64,000 bases of DNA. Source: Rhodoferax sp. U2-2l (GTDB lineage Bacteria > Pseudomonadota > Gammaproteobacteria > Burkholderiales > Burkholderiaceae_C). The stretch is from contig NZ_JAJCTH010000016.1 of NCBI RefSeq assembly GCF_020594515.1, positions 62,001-126,000 on the forward strand, in the 5' to 3' direction. The translations under genes and the position numbers were made by a program. Under the pieces are notes generated by a model that searched no databases, was not told the origin of the DNA, and saw nothing but the letters and a program-made list of their open reading frames with translations. Below, piece after piece: positions 10,062-19,552 of this stretch. Numbering within the stretch: position 1 is the stretch's first letter; each line of letters begins with the position of its first letter.

Positions 10062-11129
10062 GTGAGTATCCAAACCGACGACTTTGCCCCGGCACCCGCC
10101 AAACGTGTGGTGTCCAACGCGCCCGCCTCGCCCCATGAGGAGGCGATTGAGCGCGCCCTGCGCCCCAAGCTGCTCGACGACTATGTGGGCCAGGTCAAGG
10201 CGCGTGAACAGCTCGAGATTTTTATCGGCGCTGCCAAAAAGCGCGACGAGGCGCTGGACCATGTGCTGCTGTTTGGCCCGCCCGGCTTGGGCAAAACCAC
10301 GCTGAGCCACATCATCGCTGCCGAGCTGGGGGTGAATTTGCGCCAGACCAGCGGCCCGGTGTTGGAGAAACCCAAGGACCTGGCGGCGCTCTTGACCAAC
10401 CTGGAAAAAAACGATGTGCTGTTCATCGATGAGATCCACCGCCTGAGCCCGGTGGTTGAGGAAATCCTCTACCCCGCGCTGGAAGACTACAAGATTGACA
10501 TCATGATTGGTGAAGGCCCGGCGGCGCGCAGCATCAAGCTCGATCTGCAACCCTTCACCCTGGTGGGCGCCACCACCCGTGCCGGCATGTTGACCAACCC
10601 GCTGCGGGATCGTTTTGGCATCGTGGCGCGGCTGGAGTTTTACACGCCTGAGGAATTGGCGCGCATTGTCAAACGCAGCGCCGGGCTGCTCAATGTGCCG
10701 ACCGACCCGGATGGCGGCTTCGAGATTGCCCGCCGCTCGCGCGGCACCCCGCGCATTGCCAACCGGCTGCTGCGCCGGGTGCGCGACTATGCCGACGTCA
10801 AAGGGGTGGGCGAGATCACGCTCGACATCGCCAACCGCGCGCTGGCCATGCTCGATGTGGACCCGCAAGGCTTTGACTTGATGGACCGCAAGCTGCTGGA
10901 GGCCGTGATCCACCGCTTTGACGGCGGCCCGGTGGGCCTGGACAACATCGCCGCCAGCATTGGGGAAGAGCGCGAAACCATTGAGGACGTGATCGAACCT
11001 TATCTGATCCAGCAGGGTTACCTGCAACGTACCCCACGTGGGCGCATCGCCACGCTGGCCGCCTACCGGCATCTGGGCGTCACGCCACCGGCACTGCAGG
11101 CAAGTGGGGTGGACCTCTTTGGTGTGTGA
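10062..11129 (+). CDS. ruvB: RuvB, Holliday junction branch migration ATPase
   Basis: 355 residues from the GTG at 10062 ([10 protein letters not shown]); an in-frame extension to 9774 would cross the divergent gene's start and is not RuvB-like. Hexameric AAA+ motor that drives branch migration with RuvA. Visible: [12 protein letters not shown], Walker [12 protein letters not shown], Walker [11 protein letters not shown], sensor 1 VGATTRAG, arginine finger region PLRDRFGI, sensor 2 [13 protein letters not shown] and the C-terminal winged helix [12 protein letters not shown]. Length is normal. ruvA is about 9.7 kb upstream on the same strand rather than adjacent. Confidence 0.96.
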   Translation: MSIQTDDFAPAPAKRVVSNAPASPHEEAIERALRPKLLDDYVGQVKAREQLEIFIGAAKKRDEALDHVLLFGPPGLGKTTLSHIIAAELGVNLRQTSGPVLEKPKDLAALLTNLEKNDVLFIDEIHRLSPVVEEILYPALEDYKIDIMIGEGPAARSIKLDLQPFTLVGATTRAGMLTNPLRDRFGIVARLEFYTPEELARIVKRSAGLLNVPTDPDGGFEIARRSRGTPRIANRLLRRVRDYADVKGVGEITLDIANRALAMLDVDPQGFDLMDRKLLEAVIHRFDGGPVGLDNIAASIGEERETIEDVIEPYLIQQGYLQRTPRGRIATLAAYRHLGVTPPALQASGVDLFGV

Positions 11130-11175
11130 GCGGGCTGGCCAACGTTTGTCGGCTGGCGTCAACCAGGAGAAAAAA

Positions 11176-12156
11176 ATGTCTCGAACGGACTGGACAATGA
11201 GACGCACGTTGGCCCTGGCCAGTGCGGCGTTCTTCTGCGCTGGTGCCGCGTGCGCGGCCGATGTCACCTTGAAGCTCGGGCACGTCGCCAATGAAGACAA
11301 TTCGTGGCACAAGGCGGCGCTGAAGTTCGCACAAGAGGTCAAGACCCTGACCCGCGGCCAGGTGGAGGTCAAGGTGTTCGCCAACGAGGCGCTGGGCAAG
11401 GAAATGGACCTGATCAACGGCATGCAACTGGGCTCTGCCGACATGACCCTCACCGGTGAATCGCTGCAAAACTGGGCGCCCAAAGCCGCCTTGCTGGCCA
11501 TTCCCTATGCCTTCAAGAGCCTGGCCGAGGTGGACAAGGCGGTGACGGGCCCGCTGGGGCAAGAGATCAAGCAGGAGGTGATTGAACGCGCCAAAGTGAT
11601 CCCCTTGGCCTACTTCGCACGGGGTCCGCGCAACCTGACCTCCAGAACACCCATCCGATCGGTGGACGATGTGAAGGGCCTGAAGATGCGCGTGCCCAAC
11701 GTGCCGGTGTTCATGCAATTCTGGCGCAGCGTTGGGGCGCAACCCACCCCGATGGCGTTTGGTGACGTGTTCACCGCACTGCAGACGGGCGTCGTGGAGG
11801 CCCAGGAGAACCCGCTGGCGTTGGTCAAGTCGGCCCGGTTTTTTGAGGTCCAGAAATACGTGAACCGCACCGAGCATGTCCGCTCCTGGATCTACCTGGC
11901 CATGGGTGAGAAGTCGTTCAACCAACTCACGGCAGATCAAAAGACAGCGGTGCAGGAAGCCGCCCAGCGCGCGCAAGCCTACGAGCGCTCCTTGATGCTG
12001 GCCGACGAGCAGAAGCTCGAAGCCGAGCTCAAAGCCAAGGGCATGATCTTTGTCGAAACCGACCCGTCCGGCTTTGCCAAGAAGGCCAGAGAGGCAGTGT
12101 TGGCCGCGGCCAAGGCAGAACTCAAGCCGGTGATTGCGAAGCTCTACGCCAACTGA
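11176..12156 (+). CDS. TRAP transporter solute-binding subunit, DctP family
   Basis: 326 residues from the ATG at 11176, preceded by a strong AGGAGA (11165-11170). A signal peptide ends near AACAADVTLKLGH. The mature protein shows DctP features: KLGHVANEDNSWHKAALKFAQEV, VFANEALGKEMDLINGMQLGSADM, the arginine region VDDVKGLKMRVPNVPVF and GDVFTALQTGVVEAQENPL. It would bind an organic anion in the periplasm for a TRAP permease. No DctQ or DctM gene is nearby, so it is an orphan here; the ligand is unknown. It lies 46 nt after ruvB. Confidence 0.9.
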   Translation: MSRTDWTMRRTLALASAAFFCAGAACAADVTLKLGHVANEDNSWHKAALKFAQEVKTLTRGQVEVKVFANEALGKEMDLINGMQLGSADMTLTGESLQNWAPKAALLAIPYAFKSLAEVDKAVTGPLGQEIKQEVIERAKVIPLAYFARGPRNLTSRTPIRSVDDVKGLKMRVPNVPVFMQFWRSVGAQPTPMAFGDVFTALQTGVVEAQENPLALVKSARFFEVQKYVNRTEHVRSWIYLAMGEKSFNQLTADQKTAVQEAAQRAQAYERSLMLADEQKLEAELKAKGMIFVETDPSGFAKKAREAVLAAAKAELKPVIAKLYAN

Positions 12157-12184
12157 AGGGCGGCAGACATCAAGCGCGATACGC

Positions 12185-12823
12185 TCAGGTGATGGCCTCA
12201 TCCCGAACGCTGCTCTCCAGGTGAGAGGTGTCGGCCCAGCCGACCAGGGTGAAGCCTTCGGGCGTCCACAGCAGGCGGTTGATGGCGGCGTTGCCCAACT
12301 GCCAGGCGCGCGGGGCCTGCAGGTCTTGCCCGGTGGCCAGCCGGTACAGCATGTCCATCACCCCGCCATGTGCCACCAGCACGATCTGGCCGCCGAGGTG
12401 GCGCGCCGCCAAGCTGGAGGCGGTGCGCTGCACCCGCTCGCGCACGGCCACCAACGATTCACCACCGGGGGGCGCCCAATGCGGCTCGCGTTGGCGCCAC
12501 TGGCGTGACAGGTCGGGCCAGAGGGCCTCGATCTCGGCGTAGGTGCGGCCCTCAAACTCGCCAAAACCGCGTTCACGCAGGCCGGTGTGCGGCGTCAGGG
12601 GGCAGGCCGCCACCTCGGCAATCGCCTGTGCGGTCTGCCAGGCGCGCAGCAGGTCGCTGGCGTAGACGGCGTCCACCGGGTCATCTGCCAAGGCTTGCGC
12701 GACGCGGCGGGCTTGCCACTGGCCCACTTCGTTGAGGGCAATGTCCAGGTGCCCCTGGATGCGGGTGTCCACGTTCCAGGCGGTTTCTCCGTGGCGGATG
12801 GCGATGATGCGGGTGGCTTGCAT
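12185..12823 (-). CDS. Histidine phosphatase family protein (phosphoglycerate-mutase-like)
   Basis: 212 residues. The N-terminal IIAIRHGETAWN is the RHG motif with the catalytic histidine; GLRERGFGEFEGRTYAEI and the second-histidine motif VLVAHGGVMDMLYRL complete the active site. Members include cofactor-dependent mutases, GpmB-like broad phosphatases and CobC, and sequence alone does not separate them. It starts 9 nt after the GGDEF-EAL gene ends and is probably the last gene of that operon. Confidence 0.85.
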   Translation of the reverse strand: MQATRIIAIRHGETAWNVDTRIQGHLDIALNEVGQWQARRVAQALADDPVDAVYASDLLRAWQTAQAIAEVAACPLTPHTGLRERGFGEFEGRTYAEIEALWPDLSRQWRQREPHWAPPGGESLVAVRERVQRTASSLAARHLGGQIVLVAHGGVMDMLYRLATGQDLQAPRAWQLGNAAINRLLWTPEGFTLVGWADTSHLESSVRDEAIT

Positions 12824-12832
12824 GGTGGCGAC

Positions 12833-15247
12833 TCAGCGCAGCGGTTTGGGCAGGCTGTGCATCAGGGCCTCGAACTGGTCGGGGGGCAGGCCGGGTGCAC
12901 ACAAAAAACCCTGGAACGACTCGCAGCCCAGGCTGGCCAGGTAGTCGCGCTGGGCCGTGGTCTCCACGCCTTCGGCCACCACCTTGAGCTTGAGGCCACG
13001 CGCCATGCCGATGGTGGCGCTGACAATGGCGCGGTCACCCTCGTCGTCGGGCAGGCCAGTGACAAAGGAGCGGTCAATCTTGAGCTTAGAGATAGGGAAC
13101 CGCTTCAGGTAGGCCAGGCTGGAATAACCCGTGCCAAAGTCATCAATGGAGAGTGCCACGCCCAGCGCGGCCAACGCGTGCAGGCGGCCCAGGGTTTCGT
13201 TGGCGTCCTGGATCAGGATTGACTCGGTCAGCTCCAGCTCCAGCAGGTGCGGCGCCAGCCCCGCAATGCTGACCACCGCGGCCACGATGTCGACAAAATC
13301 GGGCTGCTGGAACTGCAACGCCGACACGTTGATCGACACCGTCACCGGTGTGCCCTGGTTTTGCCACAGGGTGGCCTGGCGCACGGCTTCTTCCAGCACC
13401 CAGTTGCCCAGGGTGGTGATGTAGCCCGAGGCTTCGGCCAACGGGATGAACAAGCCGGGGGATACCACGCCCAGGTCGTCGTCGGTCCAGCGGATCAGCG
13501 CCTCGGCCGCCAGCAGGCTGCCGCAGGCCAGTGAAATTTGTGGCTGGTAGGCCAGCCGGAACAGGTTGCGCTCCATGGCCTGGCGCATGGCGTGGTCCAT
13601 CTTGATGTGGGAGAGCAGGTTCACATTCATCTGCGGCTGGTAAAACCGGAAGCTGCCGCGGCCGCGCGCTTTCACCAGATACATCGCCGTGTCGGCGCAC
13701 TTGATCAGGGTGTCCAGGGTGTGGCCATCCTCCGGGTACAGCGCAATGCCAATGCTGCAGCCCACCGAAAACTGCATATCGTCCACGTGGAAAGCCTGGC
13801 CCATGGCCTCCAGAATGCGCTGCGCCAGCACCTCGGCGCCGCGGGCATCCATGGATTGCAGAAAAATCACAAACTCGTCGCCACCCAGGCGGCACAGGGT
13901 GTCGGTGTCGCGCAGGCAGCGTAGCAGCCGTTGCGCCACGTCCACCAGCACCCGGTCGCCAAAGTTGTGGCCCATTGAGTCGTTGATGTTCTTGAAGCGG
14001 TCCAGGTCGATGAAAAACACGCCACATCCGCCACCGTTGCGCTCGGCCACGCGCAGTGCAAACTCGGCCCGCTGTGACAGCAGCAGGCGGTTGGGCAGGC
14101 CGGTGAGCACGTCGTTGTAGGCCAGTTGCTCGATGCGTTTTTGCGCCGCGTGCTCCTCGGTCAGGTCGCGGAAAAAACCGATGCTGTGCGACACCTGGCC
14201 CGCATCGTCGCGCAGCAGCACCCACGAGGCCTGCACGGCGCAGGCGCCCAGGTCTTGCTGGCGCAGCCAGAGCTGGCCGCGCCAGAAGCCGTGCTCCGTC
14301 AGCCGGGCGACCACGTTGGTCAGCAGTTCGGGGTTTTGCGGGTCAAAAAAGAAGTCTTTGGGCGAGGCGCCCAGCAGTTTCTCTGGCGGGCACTGCGTCA
14401 GGCCCAGACAGGCCGGGTTGACCGCCAGAATGGTGAAATCCGCGCGGGTGATGAAGATCGCTTCCAGGCTGGACTCGAACACCTTGGCGGCCAGCTTGAG
14501 TTGCGATTCGGCGGCCAGGCTCTGCGTGATGTCGCGAAATGAGAACACCCGCCCGGTGGGCTGGCCGCGGCTGTATTGCGGGCGGGTGACGCGCTCCAGC
14601 ACGCGCGCGTTGGTCAGCACCAGAATGTCGGCCGCTTCCAGCAGCGGGTTGTCGGCGATGTCTTGCAGCCGCTGGGTGTACAGCGCCGCGTCACTGACCT
14701 GGCTGGTCAGGTGGGCGCACAGCGCGGCATCGTTGCGGGTGAGCAGAAGGGCCTCTGGCACCGCCCATAACTCGGCAAAGCGCCGGTTGTAGTTGCGGAT
14801 GCCGCCCGCCATGTCACTGACCAGAATGCCGTCGGCGGTGGATTCCAGCGTGGCGCGTAACTCGGCCACCAGTTGCTCCAGCTCGTCTTCGGTGCTGCGT
14901 TGCTGGCGCAGGTCGCGGATGCCCACCAGGTACACCGAGCGGTCCGCCTCGGGCCAGACCAGGCTGACGCGGCGCTCCACCGCCACCGCCACGCCATCGG
15001 CACCGCGCAAGAGTGTCTCGGAGTGGATGCTGTCGGTCAGGCCGGCGGCCACGTCCTCCCAGAAAAACTGGTCTTCCGGGGTGGCGGTGAGTTCAATCGC
15101 GGGTTTGCCCACCATGTCTTGCCGGGCCAGGCCCAGCAGGTCGCAGGCGGCCTGGTTCACGGACAGAATGCGCAGGTCGGTCGGGTCGACCAGCCAGACC
15201 GATTCGAGCAAGCCCTCGATCAACGGCCGCCAGACCACGCGTGTCAT
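12833..15247 (-). CDS. PAS-GGDEF-EAL cyclic di-GMP turnover protein
   Basis: 804 residues, no clear membrane segment. Three PAS-type sensor modules occupy about residues 1-400 (for example DPTDLRILSVNQAACDLLG and ADFTILAVNPACLGL). The GGDEF domain has an intact GGDEF (455-459) and an RDTD inhibitory site five residues before it. The EAL domain has EAL (582-584), DDFGTGYSSL, KIDRSFV and VAEGVET, so both cyclase and phosphodiesterase residues are kept. It probably makes or degrades c-di-GMP in response to a PAS signal. Its ATG overlaps the stop of the HD-GYP gene by 4 nt, so the two are co-translated. Confidence 0.92.
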   Translation of the reverse strand: MTRVVWRPLIEGLLESVWLVDPTDLRILSVNQAACDLLGLARQDMVGKPAIELTATPEDQFFWEDVAAGLTDSIHSETLLRGADGVAVAVERRVSLVWPEADRSVYLVGIRDLRQQRSTEDELEQLVAELRATLESTADGILVSDMAGGIRNYNRRFAELWAVPEALLLTRNDAALCAHLTSQVSDAALYTQRLQDIADNPLLEAADILVLTNARVLERVTRPQYSRGQPTGRVFSFRDITQSLAAESQLKLAAKVFESSLEAIFITRADFTILAVNPACLGLTQCPPEKLLGASPKDFFFDPQNPELLTNVVARLTEHGFWRGQLWLRQQDLGACAVQASWVLLRDDAGQVSHSIGFFRDLTEEHAAQKRIEQLAYNDVLTGLPNRLLLSQRAEFALRVAERNGGGCGVFFIDLDRFKNINDSMGHNFGDRVLVDVAQRLLRCLRDTDTLCRLGGDEFVIFLQSMDARGAEVLAQRILEAMGQAFHVDDMQFSVGCSIGIALYPEDGHTLDTLIKCADTAMYLVKARGRGSFRFYQPQMNVNLLSHIKMDHAMRQAMERNLFRLAYQPQISLACGSLLAAEALIRWTDDDLGVVSPGLFIPLAEASGYITTLGNWVLEEAVRQATLWQNQGTPVTVSINVSALQFQQPDFVDIVAAVVSIAGLAPHLLELELTESILIQDANETLGRLHALAALGVALSIDDFGTGYSSLAYLKRFPISKLKIDRSFVTGLPDDEGDRAIVSATIGMARGLKLKVVAEGVETTAQRDYLASLGCESFQGFLCAPGLPPDQFEALMHSLPKPLR

Positions 15248-16542
15248 GTCGCCTCCCCGGGCGCGGGCGCATCCAGCGCGCGCTCAAAAAAGTAGCAAAT
15301 GCGCTGGCGTGGTGACAGGTACTCGAGCGCCGCTTGCGGCAAACTGGCAGGTTTGAGGCTGCGTTTGATGCTGAGCTCGGGGGCGGCCTCCAGGTCGAGG
15401 ATCAGCGCCTCATGGGGGGGCACCTGTGCATCAAACACGATGATCCGGGGCTTGAGTGGCCGCGACGAGTTGACCGACACCACCATGGCGTAGCGCTCGT
15501 CGGTCAGTTGCACCACCGAGCCCGGCGGGTACACCCCCATCATGCGGATGAAACCACCCAGCACGGTGGCGTCGAACCGGCTTTTGAACTGCGCAAAAAG
15601 CAGCGCCAGCGCTTCATGCGGGGTGACCGCCAAGCTGGGGCGGCTGGGGTTGCACAGGTTTTCGTAGCGGTTGACCAAGGCCAGGATTTTGCCCGGCAGG
15701 GTCATGGCGTCCCCCTTGAGCCGGACTGGGAAACCGCTGCCGTCGACCATCTCGTGGTGCTGGGCGACGGCCTGCAGGGCGCCACCAGGCAGGCCCATGC
15801 GCTGGCCCAGCATCACGCTCTGGGCCACGTGGGACTGGTAGGCCTTGATTTCATGGGCGGAGAAGCTGTCGTCGAGCCAGCGCACCCGGTCGGGCAGCTC
15901 GGTTTTGCCAAGGTCATGCAGAAATGCCGCCAGACCCAGGTCCGCCAGGTCTGCCGCCGCCAGCCCCAGCTGTTTGCCCAGCAGCAGCGAGATGATGCTG
16001 ACGTTGACCGGGTGCATGGCCAGTTTGTCACCCATGCCATCGGACAGCAGGCGGATCGCCGTCTCCCCGTTGCACTGCATGTCCCCGACGAAACTGTCCA
16101 CCAGCGTTTGGCACTGCGTCATCACCTCGCGCGGCTTGCTGTGTACCTGCTCCAGCACCTGTTTGTACTGGCGCACGGTCTGGCCGAAACGGCGCTCGCA
16201 CACGGCCAGATCACGTTGCTGGGCGGCCAAGGCATCAGCGCGCTGCTTACGCTGCAGTTGCTCCTGGGCGGCGCGCTGGGCGGCGGTGTCGTTGTGCGGA
16301 CTAGCCGGGTTGGTGGCCTGCAGCGGGGCCTCGACCAGCGTGCTGGGGGGCGGGTCACTTTTGGCAGGAACGTAGCGAACCTGCCTGAGCCCGAGACCCT
16401 GAATGATCTCGATCTGTCGCTCAGACGTGATCTTGAAGCTGCCTGTGGGAAACGGATGCGCCATCCAGCCCAGTTCAAGCTCGACATACATGCCCGTTTG
16501 CAGGCGCTCGATAGCAATGACTTTGGAGGAGACTTCTTCCAT
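15244..16542 (-). CDS. HD-GYP domain cyclic di-GMP phosphodiesterase
   Basis: 432 residues. An N-terminal DUF3391-like region (VIAIERLQTGMYVELELGW) is followed by a Gln/Ala-rich coiled segment and an HD-GYP domain with FLHDLGK (HD 209-210) and HHEMVDGSGFP (262-272). The GYP triad reads GFP, a variant tolerated in several HD-GYP proteins, while metal-ligand histidines and aspartate are present. It should hydrolyse c-di-GMP to GMP or pGpG. Its position directly upstream of a GGDEF-EAL gene suggests a paired c-di-GMP control unit. The promoter is probably in the 121 nt upstream. Confidence 0.88.
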   Translation of the reverse strand: MEEVSSKVIAIERLQTGMYVELELGWMAHPFPTGSFKITSERQIEIIQGLGLRQVRYVPAKSDPPPSTLVEAPLQATNPASPHNDTAAQRAAQEQLQRKQRADALAAQQRDLAVCERRFGQTVRQYKQVLEQVHSKPREVMTQCQTLVDSFVGDMQCNGETAIRLLSDGMGDKLAMHPVNVSIISLLLGKQLGLAAADLADLGLAAFLHDLGKTELPDRVRWLDDSFSAHEIKAYQSHVAQSVMLGQRMGLPGGALQAVAQHHEMVDGSGFPVRLKGDAMTLPGKILALVNRYENLCNPSRPSLAVTPHEALALLFAQFKSRFDATVLGGFIRMMGVYPPGSVVQLTDERYAMVVSVNSSRPLKPRIIVFDAQVPPHEALILDLEAAPELSIKRSLKPASLPQAALEYLSPRQRICYFFERALDAPAPGEAT

Positions 16543-16663
16543 GGCGGATGGTCAAGACGGACAAGGCTGGTGAAACGCGTCAACGACGCAGTTTCAAGTG
16601 GGGCTGATCATACAAACGAAACCGGCTGTCACCGGGTGCCTGTGCACCGTGTGTGGCGTGCCT

Positions 16664-17248
16664 TTAACGCGGTATTTCAATGTTGACGCGGCGCACACCC
16701 GCAGGCGGGTTGGGGAAACCTTGCAAGGCGGCGTCCAGCATGGCTGGCAGTACGGCGTCGCTGTCGGACCAGGGCCCGTCGTGGGTGGCGCGCGACTCAA
16801 ACACCACCGCCAGCGTGGCGCGCTCACGGATGATCAGACCCACCTCGCGCCAGTAGTTGGTGCGGGCATCCAGCCCGGGAAACAGCCCCCCGCCGCCCAC
16901 CGAAACACCGCCATGGCCAAACATCCAGCCCAGGTTCCAGCCCAGCGCCGGGCGGTCCAGCGCGATGTACTGCGCACGTTGGATGGCCGACACCTGCACG
17001 CTGTAGCGGGCGACCGGGTCGTCGCGCCGCAAACCGACCTTGGCCAGCGCCTGCTCGGCCATGGCTTCCAGCCGGGCTTGTGCTTCGGGATTGGCCTGCT
17101 GGGACGGTAGCCGCTCAAAGCGGTAACGGCTGCCTGCAGGCACTGAGCTTGGCGCGAAGCTGTTGACCTGGCTGTCCACCAGCCGCATACCGGTACAGCC
17201 GGTCAGCAGAAAGACGGTCAAAAGTAGCGCTGAGAGTGCTTTGTACAT
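16664..17248 (-). CDS. DUF4136-type lipoprotein
   Basis: 194 residues. It starts with a lipoprotein signal (MYKALSALLLTVFLLTGC) whose lipobox LTGC gives a lipidated Cys at residue 18, with Thr at +2, so outer-membrane sorting is likely. The rest (YRFERLPSQQ, RDDPVARYSVQVSA, IIRERATLAVVFESRATHDG) resembles the DUF4136 family, whose function is unknown. It starts 24 nt after ttcA ends and is probably co-transcribed. Confidence 0.7.
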   Translation of the reverse strand: MYKALSALLLTVFLLTGCTGMRLVDSQVNSFAPSSVPAGSRYRFERLPSQQANPEAQARLEAMAEQALAKVGLRRDDPVARYSVQVSAIQRAQYIALDRPALGWNLGWMFGHGGVSVGGGGLFPGLDARTNYWREVGLIIRERATLAVVFESRATHDGPWSDSDAVLPAMLDAALQGFPNPPAGVRRVNIEIPR

Positions 17249-17272
17249 AGCGGCTGCAGGCCTCGTTGATGC

Positions 17273-18280
17273 TCAATCAGGGGTTGCCACCAGAGGAAAA
17301 CCCGGCCGCAGGGGCAGCGGGAATTCTTCTTCATCAAACACTTTATCGCCATCGGCATCGGCTTGTCCAGTGACCTGGATGTTGTGGAAGTCGTGGCGCT
17401 TGCGGTCCATCAGGTGCGAGGGCACCACGTTTTGCAGCGCGGTGAACATGGTCTCGGTGCGGCCTGGCCACTGGCGCTCCCACTGGTGCATCATGCGCTT
17501 GATTTCCTGGCGCTGCAGGTTCTCCTGGCTGCCACACAAGGAACACGGGATGATCGGAAACTGGCGGTGTTCGGCCCAGGCAATCAGTTCTTTTTCAGCC
17601 ACATTGGCCAGCGGGCGGATCACGATGTGACCGCCATCGTCACTGACCAGTTTGGGCGGCATGCCCTTGAGCTTGCCGGCAAAAAACATGTTCAAAAAGA
17701 AGGTGTGCAACATGTCGTCGCGGTGGTGGCCCAGTGCGATCTTGGTGATTTTGAGCTCGTCAGCCACCCGGTACAGGATGCCACGGCGCAGGCGGCTGCA
17801 CAGGCTGCACATGGTTTTGCCCTCGGGCACCACCTTCTTGACGATGCTGTAGGTGTCCTGGGTTTCGATGTGGAATTCGATGCCGAGTTTGCTCAGGTAC
17901 TCGGGCAGGATGTGGTCCGGAAAACCGGGTTGTTTCTGGTCGAGGTTGACGGCGACGATGTCAAAGTGGATCGGCGCACGCTGTTGCAGCTTGATCAGAA
18001 TGTCGAGCAGGCCAAAGCTGTCTTTGCCACCACTCACACACACCATGACGCGGTCGCCTTCTTCGATCATGTTGAAGTCGATGATCGCCTGGCCGACCTG
18101 GCGGCACAGGCGTTTTTCAAGTTTGTGGACCTCACGTGCGGCGCGCAGCGCCGCCTCCCGACTGGCGCCAGGTGCGTTGGATGGGGTCTCGGTCTCGGTC
18201 TGGGTGGGTGCGGTGACGTCGTCAGTCCAAATGGCTGCTGGCGGTTGGTGGATAGCGGGGGTGATCACTTGGGTTGTCAT
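17273..18280 (-). CDS. ttcA: TtcA, tRNA 2-thiocytidine synthesis protein
   Basis: 335 residues from the ATG at 18280, which has AAGGAG upstream; an in-frame extension to 18358 overlaps folB. It thiolates C32 of certain tRNAs using ATP and an iron-sulfur cluster. Visible are the PP-loop [12 protein letters not shown], the central pair [10 protein letters not shown] and the C-terminal CSLCG that supplies further cysteine chemistry. The N-terminal 40 residues are Thr/Pro-rich and variable. Follows folB by 13 nt. Confidence 0.95.
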   Translation of the reverse strand: MTTQVITPAIHQPPAAIWTDDVTAPTQTETETPSNAPGASREAALRAAREVHKLEKRLCRQVGQAIIDFNMIEEGDRVMVCVSGGKDSFGLLDILIKLQQRAPIHFDIVAVNLDQKQPGFPDHILPEYLSKLGIEFHIETQDTYSIVKKVVPEGKTMCSLCSRLRRGILYRVADELKITKIALGHHRDDMLHTFFLNMFFAGKLKGMPPKLVSDDGGHIVIRPLANVAEKELIAWAEHRQFPIIPCSLCGSQENLQRQEIKRMMHQWERQWPGRTETMFTALQNVVPSHLMDRKRHDFHNIQVTGQADADGDKVFDEEEFPLPLRPGFPLVATPD

Positions 18281-18293
18281 GTTGGGGTGCTCC

Positions 18294-18668
18294 TTACCAC
18301 TGCCCGGTTTCCATGCGGATGGCCACTTCGCAGTCGGTGAAGATCTCCAGTTTGGCAATCTTCACGCGCACACCTTTCACGTTGGGCAACTGCATCAGGC
18401 GGGTGCAGAGCTTGCCGATCAGCGTTTCCAGCAGGTTCACGTGTTCGGCAGTGCATTCGTCGATGATGATCTTTCGCACCTTGCGGTAGTCCAGCACGTG
18501 GGTGATGTCGTCATCAGCAGGCAGCAGCGGCTGCAGCCCCAAGTTGAGCTCAGCGTCCACCTGGATCGGCTGCGGGGCGGTTTTTTCGGCTTCCAGGATG
18601 CCCAGGTTGGCATCAAAACGCAGCCCGGTGAGTGTCAGGGTCTGCAGGCCCTGGGTGTAGGTGGCCAT
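18294..18668 (-). CDS. folB: FolB, dihydroneopterin aldolase
   Basis: 124 residues from the ATG at 18668; a TTG eight codons upstream is an alternative with no better ribosome site. Folate-pathway enzyme converting dihydroneopterin to 6-hydroxymethyl-dihydropterin. Family features: [38 protein letters not shown] and [13 protein letters not shown] with the pterin-binding Glu, then VKIAKLE with the active-site Lys. Lies between a pteridine-reductase-like SDR and ttcA. Confidence 0.92.
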   Translation of the reverse strand: MATYTQGLQTLTLTGLRFDANLGILEAEKTAPQPIQVDAELNLGLQPLLPADDDITHVLDYRKVRKIIIDECTAEHVNLLETLIGKLCTRLMQLPNVKGVRVKIAKLEIFTDCEVAIRMETGQW

Positions 18669-18746
18669 GGGTAGGTGTCGCTTATCGGTCAAGGGTTAAA
18701 AGGGAAGGGCGCAGCCGACGGGCATGGGGGCCGCCGGGCTGGCGAT

Positions 18747-19532
18747 CTACATCAGCGAGAAGTCGCGCTCGAACTTCATCAGGTGCTGGCCACCGTCCAC
18801 CAGCAGTGTGGTGCCGGTGATGGAGTTGTTGTTGAGCGCAAACGCCACGGTGGCGGCCACATCCGCCGCGGTGGACGAGTGGCCCAGCGGCGACAGCTTG
18901 TGCAGCATGTCGAATTTTTCAGGGCTCAGCATGTGGCTGGTCAATGTCAGGCCTGGTGCCACACCCACCACGCGCAAACGCGGGGCCAACTCGATCGCCA
19001 GCATGGTGTTGGCGGCCTCCAACGCGGCTTTGGACAGCGTGTAGCTCATGAAGTCGGGGTTCTGGTTCCACAGCTTCTGGTCCAGCAGGTTGACGATGGC
19101 GCCGCGCACCTCATCGCCCTGGGTTTTCAGGTGCTCAGACAGCGCGTGGCTGAGCAAAATGGCGGCCCCGGCGTTGGAGCGCACATGTTTTTCCAGCGCG
19201 GCAAAGGTGAAGGTGGCGGCGGTGTCGTGCTCAAAGGTGGAGGCGCTGTTGACCAGCGCGTCCACGTGGCCAAATTCCTCGATCACCGTGGGCAGCAGGT
19301 TGCGCACCGCGGTTTCACTGGCCAGGTTGGCACGGAAAGAGGCACACGCCCCAGCCAGTTTCTTGCAATCAGCGACGGTTTTGGCGGCATCTTCGACCGA
19401 ATCGCGGTAGTGCACCGCCACCCGCCAGCCCTCTTTGGCCAGGGTCAGGGCGATTTCGCGGCCCAGGCGCTTGGCCGCGCCGGTGATCAGAACCGTGCGC
19501 TGGCGAGGGGCGGGGGGCGGGGTGGTGGACAT
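18747..19532 (-). CDS. SDR oxidoreductase of the pteridine reductase / FolM type
   Basis: 261 residues from the ATG at 19532; an earlier in-frame start at 19568 lies inside the divergent gene. Classical short-chain dehydrogenase with VLITGAAKRLG, whose TGxxxRxG form is typical of pteridine reductases and FolM rather than the usual TGxxxGxG. NADPH-type Arg follows (VHYRDS), then NSAS and the catalytic YxxxK in SYTLSKAALE. Being next to folB supports a role in reducing pterins or folate (inference). The symbol folM is plausible but not assigned. Confidence 0.8.
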   Translation of the reverse strand: MSTTPPPAPRQRTVLITGAAKRLGREIALTLAKEGWRVAVHYRDSVEDAAKTVADCKKLAGACASFRANLASETAVRNLLPTVIEEFGHVDALVNSASTFEHDTAATFTFAALEKHVRSNAGAAILLSHALSEHLKTQGDEVRGAIVNLLDQKLWNQNPDFMSYTLSKAALEAANTMLAIELAPRLRVVGVAPGLTLTSHMLSPEKFDMLHKLSPLGHSSTAADVAATVAFALNNNSITGTTLLVDGGQHLMKFERDFSLM

Positions 19533-19552
19533 TCGGGGACAATCCGGTGGTG

